Below are positions 57,700 through 64,000 of a stretch of DNA of 64,000 nt, piece by piece. Within the stretch, counting starts at the first letter, position 1. Every line of letters begins with the position of its first letter. Under the pieces are notes generated by a model. It searched no databases, was not told the DNA's origin, and saw only the letters and a list, made by a program, of their open reading frames with translations. A program made the position numbers and the translations under genes. Location: contig OX578276.1 of the NCBI GenBank assembly GCA_951217055.1, positions 134,218,587 through 134,282,586 of the forward strand. Reading direction: 5' to 3'. This DNA comes from Gerris lacustris. Taxonomy: Eukaryota > Arthropoda > Insecta > Hemiptera > Gerridae.

Positions 57700-59150
57700 C
57701 ACACTTTTGAATAATGACAAAGAATGATTAGGAGTTAGAGTGATTTAAATAAAATATAATTGTTAAGTGATTCAAGGATTTTAGAAATGGTTAGTTAAAA
57801 TATTTTTTTGTTGTTTGAATTAATTAAATAATGTACTTATAAGGCATACAGGTAGAATTTAGATATTACAAACATTATGCTTCTTAAGATTCTGTATAAA
57901 GTTGTATAATTATGCATGAAATTTGTAATTAATTATATACAATTTAATTATTTTTAGCTTGAAAATGACCCTAAGATAGGTTGAAATATCGCACCTAAGT
58001 AAAAGTATGGAAAGTTTTAATTTATATTTACTACCCATTAGACCTGTGAAGAATTTTCTTTTTGAATCTTAAATATCGATAGAGGGAAATACAAAAAATT
58101 CTACCTTTAACTATTATATTGAATTATTCAATGTAATAGTTGCTATTGACTTTTCATAAAATCTAAATCCATTAGATGAACAAACAATAATTCTGATACC
58201 TGTGTTTATTGACTGGATCACTAAAACATTGTACAAGTGGGCACACAACAAACTAAAGACATTTGAATTATATTCTAATAACAATCCGTTGATAATTATA
58301 AATTATAAGACACATTTTAATACTATTCCCCTTACTAAACACACTAAATTATACAAAATCAACGCTCATGTCGTTAATATTACATCTGCATTAATTGCTC
58401 TTTAATTATTACTAATGAGGATTAGGTTTCCAGATTGAAAACTGTGGTAGAATAAAATTTTCATATTTGTCAAGCAGAATTGTATTTTCAATTTAACTCT
58501 CAGAATATTAGACCGACAAGACCATTAAAGGTGTGGTCACAGCTAGCGGAGCTCGGCGCGTGCGGATTCGTCTATGACCTTCTTACAGCAAATACGTTGC
58601 GTTCTTATTGCGGAGGTTTCATTAAAACCTTAATGAAACCTTTTACTTCAAGTCCTCTTCTAAAATTTGACGTTTTATTTTTTCTTTTAAACCTATTCAT
58701 TTAATTTAAAAAGTAATTGTTGTATTTTAATAATAGGTACATTGTATAGGTATTATTGCATATTATGTTTTAAATATAATTTCTACTATTATGATAACTG
58801 TTTGGTTAATTTTCTACTTTAGTCCATGGGAGAGAATCGTCGCCATATTTTTGGACAAAATTGTTTTTTTATGTATTTTTTTAAGTTGGTTTGAATGATA
58901 TATTATTCTACCCCTATAGCAGTAAAAGAAAAACGAAAGTGCTTTAAAGATTTGTTCTTAAGATATCAATCAGAAGAATCAAAGAAATCAGAGAAAGTTT
59001 ATAACTTCAACTTAATACAGTCAATGCATTTACTTGCCTTGAAATGATGTTTGATCCATAGAATTTTATGAAGGAATAACTATGAGCAAAAGCGTAAATT
59101 AGACTGTTTAAAAAGTTTATAGTTAAATCATAAGAAAACATTTTTTTTTT
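57700..59150. other. Non-coding DNA
   Basis: AATTAAAGGTGTGGTCACAG followed by CGGAGCTCGGCGCGTGCGG at about 58524-58570 looks like one end of a further TAAAGG-type MITE. No partner end found and no gene seen. Confidence 0.4.
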
Positions 59151-59179
59151 TAACATTTATTGACTATTGCAACTACAAT

Positions 59180-60840
59180 TTATTGTTATAAGCAATAATA
59201 ATCAGGTTATAGTAGTGGCTTGACATTGGCAGATATAAGACAGCTATCCAGATAGAGCTTATTGGCTGTGATTATAATTCATTAATTTACATAGCTTAGG
59301 TGTTTAGGTTAATAAATCACGAGGCCATTGCCGCTTCAGGCGCCTGGGAGGGTTATCAGGAATGGTTTTGGATGATAGGTTTCGGATAAGAGGATTTGTG
59401 TGGAAGGAAACTGACTGGTGAAAGGATCTGTAGCGGGAAATGGCTACTTCTCGGACGAATGGGATATTGAGGTCGTGGTGTAAGGTTTGGTTGGAGATGT
59501 ATTAAGATTTAATAACCATTAACTATGACTCTAAGGATCTTGGATTGTAAGGATTGGATGCGGTAGGAATTAGAACGTTTGGTGCAGCCCCATAATGCAA
59601 TGCCATATGTCCATACAGGTTTGAGTATTGTGTTGTATATGAGTACTTTGTTATGTGTGCTGAGTTTTGATTTTTTGTTGAGGAGTCTCTGTAGAAGTTT
59701 ATATCGTGTGTAGATGCGCTTGCGTATTGTTGCTGGTGTGCCCATGTAAGTCTACGATCAAGGTATATCCCAAGGTAGTGGACAGTACTAGAGTGTGGGA
59801 TAAGGATTTGGTTGAGGAAAAGAGGTTCGCAGTTTCCATGTCTTAATGAAAAAGTCACATGGACACTTTTACTTTCGTTTATTTTTATGCGTAATTTTTT
59901 TAGCCAAAAGTTCGAGAAGATTTAGGTGTTCTTGAACGATATCAGAAGCTGTACGAGAATTTTTATGGGTGGAGAGGATGCATTTATCGTCTGCAAAGGA
60001 AGCAAGGATGGTGGATGGGTGTTGAGGAATATCGTGGGTGAAAACATTGTATAAGAAAGGAGCGAGGATGCTACCTTGGGGTACCCCTGCACTGCAGTTA
60101 TAGGGTAGATATGAGATGTTGAAAGGTTGTAGGAAACGTGGTAAAAACGGTTTGTTAAATATGATTTAAGGATGAGGAAGTATGTGAATGGAAGGATACC
60201 CTTGAGTTTCCAGAGTAAGCCAGCATGCCAAACCCTGTCAAAAGCTTGAGCTTCATCCAGGAAGACAGCTGAGCAGTACTTTTTCCTCTCAAGAGTGGAT
60301 GATATCTACAACTCTGTGGCATTGCCGAATGGTTGAATGAAAGGATCTGAAACCTAGTTAATAATTTGGGATTATGTTTAAGGATTCTATTATGGGGTAG
60401 ATATGCCGAAGGAGTAATTTCTCCAGAATTTTACCCATAACAGGAAGGAGGCTGATGGGTCTGTAGGAGGTTGGAAGGTAAGAGGGTTTTGAAGGTTTAG
60501 GGATCGTGATTATTTTTGCGAATTTTCAAAGAGTAGAAAAATATGTGGTACGGAGAACAGAGTTGTAGATTTGGGTTAGGTAGAGGATTCCTTTCTTGGG
60601 AAGTTGTTTGAGGATATTTGAAGTGATTAAATCGTAACCATGGGCTTTGTTTGAAGGAAGGTTTTTAATTGAGTATGAAACATCGGAGGGGTTGAAGGCT
60701 TTAGGAGGAGGGGAAAGTTGAAGAGGTGTAGATAGGGGTTCTTCTATGGTTGAGGAATGATTATGGTCAAGGATATCGTGATGGGGTGAAAAGAGGTTGG
60801 AGAGATATTGTTCTGCTTTTTCTGCATTGCTTTTTGCTCA
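59180..60840 (-). mobile_element. Jockey-like LINE, reverse copy, decayed ORF2
   Basis: Minus-strand frames give, in order, FNPSDVSYSIKNLPSNKAHG, SYRPISLLPVMGKILEKLLL, GVPQGSILAPFLYNVF, ILASFADDKCIL (intact FADD), HYLGIYLDRRLTWAHQQQ, LIYNTILKPVWTYGIALWGC and IQSLQSKILRVIVNGY. These are RT palm and post-RT motifs of the Jockey group. Several stops and shifts. The endonuclease is not seen, so it is 5' truncated. The 3' part shares CAGCTATCCAGATAG-type sequence with the copy at 63.5 kb. Confidence 0.85.
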
Positions 60841-60849
60841 TGATAAATC

Positions 60850-61380
60850 GGGTTTTTGGAGAGGAGAGTAACCAACGAAAACTAGACAAAACAGCGGATA
60901 TGATCCCTTTAGAATAGTAGATAAACAAACGAATCAGCTTTGTTTTGTTTATAACCCGACTGAACGGCGGCGTGGGAACCAGCGGATATGTCTCTACGGC
61001 TTTACGAATATATATTGTTAACTATACTCGTAGAGCCGGATGACAAAAATTGACAAAGTCTCTTTGGATATCCGTAGAAAACAAAAGAAACTTGAATTAT
61101 CATTTTATGGAAATGGACTGGCCAAGAACTACCGATAATGAAAGGAGAACTAATAATAATATAATAATATTTTTTAATCAATTATTATTAATAAACATTT
61201 ACGTTACTCATAACAACTCATGGGCATCAAGTCTGTGAGTTACATAAATATATTATTAAAAATTAAATTATATGCATGGAAAATGGGTCTCAAAATTCAT
61301 TAATTGAAATACAAAAGAAGACATCAAAATTTCTGATCCAACTCGTATTAACCTTTCTCATATACGTAATTATTTCGTTC
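60850..61380. other. Spacer between the two inverted LINE copies
   Basis: ACAGCGGATATG and CCAGCGGATATGTCTCTACG are repeated within it; TAGAGCCGG and CTACGGCTTTACG form a short imperfect hairpin at about 60990-61040. No gene. Confidence 0.4.
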
Positions 61381-62198
61381 TATATTTTCCATTCCTCTTC
61401 CCCTCCTCCTAAAGCCTTCAATTCCCTCCGATGTTGTATACTTAATTAAAATGCTTCCAACAAACAAAGCCCCTGGTGAAGATTTAATCACTTCGAATAT
61501 CCAAAAACAACTTCTTAATAAAGCGATCCTCTTCCTCCCCTTAATCTACAACTCTATCTACACTGGAAATTTGAAAAAAAAAAAAAAAAAAAAAAATTAT
61601 GATCCCTACCCTAAACCTTCAAAAATCTTCTCACCTGCTAGCCTCCTTAAGACCTAATCCTAATCAGCCTCATTTCTGTCATGCGACAAATTCTGGAAAA
61701 ATTACTCCTTCGACATATCCGGGTGGATCATAGAATTCTTAAACATATCCCGAACCATCAACTAGGTTTCCGATTCTTTCATTCAACCACTGACTGACGA
61801 ATGTCACAGAGTTGTAGGTATACTACTGCTCTGATGTCTTTCTGGATGAAGCTCAAGCTGTTAACAGGGTTTGGCACGCTGGCTTGCTCTGAAAACTCAA
61901 GGGTATCCTTCCATTTACAGGCTAGCACACCCTTTAATCATATTTAGCCAACACTTTTTATCACGTTTTCTATAATCTTTCAACATCTCCTATCTACCCT
62001 AGAACTTCAGGAGAAGTCCAAGGAAGCATACTCGCTTTTTTCTTGTACAATGTTTTCAACAACGATTTTCCTTAACACCCAGCCACTATGGTTGCTTCCT
62101 TTGCAGAAGATCCACTCATAGAAATTTCCATACAGCTGCTGATCTAGTTCAGGAACACATCATCGATGAAAGTAAAACTGAACATATGACCTTTTTCG

Positions 62199-62938
62199 AA
62201 ATTCAATTTTTAAGTTTTTGGTAGTTTTCATACTACGGAAAGTTAAATTTTAATTTAAATCAAATTATAATTATTATTAACTACGGGAAACAGACAGTGA
62301 AAAATACACTCCTGTGCCGGGATTTGAACCACGGGCCTCTATATTTCCAGTATAGCGCTCTTCCATCTAAGCTACGCAGGAGAATGATTTTTCACTACCG
62401 TAATCGATAACTAGTCCCGAATCCAAGCTTTCAATATTCATATACATTTAGACAGTCAATATTTATGACATTAGAACTAAATCAAGAATTAACGCTTATA
62501 ATTAATTATACACTCCTTATAAATAAGGAGTGTATTTTTCACTGTCTGTTTCCCGTAGTTAATAATAATTATAATTTGATTTAAATTAAAATGTAACTTT
62601 CCGTAGTATGAAAACTACCAAAAACTTAAAAATTGAATTTCGAATTGATTGTACAAGGTACAGGTACTAATTGAGTACTTTATAATTATAAGCGTTAATT
62701 CTTGATTTAGTTCTAATGTCATAAATATTGACTGTCTAAATGTATATGAATATTGAAAGCTTGGATTCGGGACTAGTTATCGATTACGGTAGTGAAAAAT
62801 CATTCTCCTGCGTGGCTTAGATGGAAGAGCGCTATACTGGAAATATAGAGGCCCGTGGTTCAAATCCCGGCACAGGAGTGTATTTTTCACTGTCTGTTTC
62901 CCGTAGTTAATAATAATTATAATTTGATTTAAATTAAA
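62199..62938. mobile_element. Composite inverted tRNA-SINE insertion
   Basis: Bounded by the direct repeat ATGACCTTTTTC (62187-62198 and 62939-62950) inside the LINE. Contains a reverse tRNA-SINE (about 62245-62520) facing a forward one (about 62650-62938), with a further forward tail (62526-62642) that is the complement of 62198-62310. The tRNA-like part at 62806-62880 has GTGGCTTAGATGGAAGAGC (A box), an anticodon-stem-like CTATACTGGAAATATAG, and GGTTCAAATCC (B box). Confidence 0.85.
62806..62880 (+). repeat. tRNA-like head of the SINE, forward copy
   Basis: Folds partly as a tRNA: CTCCTG..CAGGAG acceptor pairing, a D-arm-like segment, and a five-pair anticodon stem CTATA/TATAG around CTGGAAA (anticodon would be GGA). 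The T stem is weak. A mirror copy lies at about 62305-62385. Read as a SINE head, not a tRNA gene, because it recurs with the same non-tRNA tail (TTTTTCACTGTCTGTTTCCC). Confidence 0.7.
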
Positions 62939-63624
62939 ATGACCTTTTTCTTAAGACATGGAAACTATGAACATATTTTCCTCAACCAAATCCTTATCCC
63001 ACACTCTATTACAACACGCTACCTGTGGAGATCGTAGACCTACATCGAAGGCTCGCATTGGCACACCACACATCAAGACTATGCAAACGCATCTACCCAC
63101 GGTGTACTCTCTCTCTTTTACAGAGCCTCCTTAACAAAAAATGAAAACTCAAACCCACTCAACCAAGTTCCCTTATTCAACACAATACTCAGACCTGCAT
63201 TAACATATCGCATTGAGATATAGAGCTACTCCTAACATTCCAACTCCTACTGCTTCCAATCCATACTATCAAAGATCCTCAGAACCATAGTAAATGAACC
63301 TTATTGCATCTTCAACAAAACATTACACAACTATCTGAACGTCTCATTCGTCAGAGACCTAGCTATTTCCCGCTACTGATTCTTAAACCAGTCAGTTTCT
63401 TTCTACATAAGTCCCTTTATTCCTATTAATCCTCCTAGGCACCTAAGTGGCAATGACCTTGCGACTTATAACCTAATTACTATAATTTAAAAATTAAATA
63501 AAACAACATAACCTAAAACATTTTAATCACAGCCATGTCACTGGACAGCTATCTTGTGTCTGTCATTATCAAGCCAATAGTATACACTAAATTATCATTA
63601 TTGTTTATAATAATTAAATTGCCA

Positions 63625-64000
63625 TTAAAAGATAAAAAAGTGTTTTCCATCTGCTAGTTGTTTCGGGTGTTCGTGAATTCATGTCATTATTATTTAACAT
63701 TTCGAAAATCGAACTCGATCTTTAACCCTTTTTAAGTATCGTGGCATACCACGATTATTGTGGTATTTCCAGTAAAACGACTTTATTAATTGAATTAGTA
63801 TTTAAAGGAAAAATAGAATTGTTCTTGTTAGTCGTCTCTATACCATTTTTGTGATTTTTTTTTTTTATTAATTCTTTTGTTTTGGCTTCTCCAATTAGTC
63901 TGCAGGGTTAAAAAACAATAATATTTTTTTAATTAAATTTAATTGATCAAACAATATTTCTGCTTTTTCTCCTAATTAGCTCTTATCGACCTGCTATTTT
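63625..64000. other. AT-rich DNA at the window end
   Basis: CGTGGCATACCACGATTATT at about 63740 forms a short hairpin. No gene. Confidence 0.4.

Larger units (their letters stand above)
61385..63620 (+). mobile_element. Jockey-like LINE, forward copy, interrupted by a SINE insertion
   Basis: Same element as 59180-60840 in the opposite orientation: MLPTNKAPGEDLITSNIQKQ, a 23-base A-run, SFAEDP where the other copy has the catalytic FADD, and THMTF.. LRHGNYEHIFLNQILIPHS across the insertion. It ends with GCGACTTATAACCTAATTAC and CTGGACAGCTATCTTGTGTC, matching the other copy's 3' end. Heavily decayed; clearly inactive. Confidence 0.82.

Noticed and set aside
63723..63915. TTAACCC ... AGGGTTAA as a second piggyBac MITE
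   Set aside because: Only CCCT is shared between the ends; too short a match for a TIR.

Overview
The window is AT-rich eukaryotic DNA, most likely from an arthropod and probably an insect. The grounds are a fragmented animal-type gene with canonical GT-AG introns, long TE-filled introns, many (TA)n microsatellites, and a TE set of hAT, piggyBac, Tc1/mariner, pogo, Jockey/CR1-like and R1-like LINEs, Ty3/gypsy and tRNA-derived SINEs. I cannot name the species.

Layout. 1-17.0 kb, minus strand: a multi-exon gene for delta-aminolevulinic acid dehydratase (ALAD, porphobilinogen synthase). Six consecutive coding exons are resolved with matching phases, and the last is cut by the window edge. Its introns hold a hAT remnant, SINE pieces, a decayed 3.3-kb LINE, a piggyBac-type MITE, a mariner with a pogo-type element nested in it, foldback MITEs and a rearranged gypsy element. 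17.6-23.05 kb: a diverged direct duplication in which each copy carries a GC-rich minisatellite (about 62 bp) and a 133-bp tandem repeat with YY1-like GCCGCCATCTTG boxes. 24.47-26.41 kb, plus strand: an intact single-exon gene for a BED-finger hAT-like protein that appears to have lost catalytic residues, so probably a domesticated transposase. 27-44 kb: at least five hAT elements with recognisable 8-bp target duplications, one nested inside another. 44-52.7 kb: foldback and TIR-bounded MITEs, including a 210-bp near-perfect palindrome. 52.77-53.9 kb: the 3' end of an R1-type LINE. 54.65-55.35 kb: a (TA)n-flanked nested inverted repeat carrying two oppositely oriented hammerhead ribozyme motifs. 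59.3-63.6 kb: two copies of one Jockey-like LINE in inverted orientation, the second interrupted by a composite inverted SINE insertion with a 12-bp target duplication.

Only ALAD (heme synthesis) and the hAT-derived gene look like functional protein genes; nearly everything else is transposon-derived and decayed. The most notable items are the paired hammerhead motifs with a palindromic stem I, the intact hAT-derived gene, the duplicated minisatellite/YY1-motif block, and a three-copy composite repeat whose short ORF is conserved between copies.
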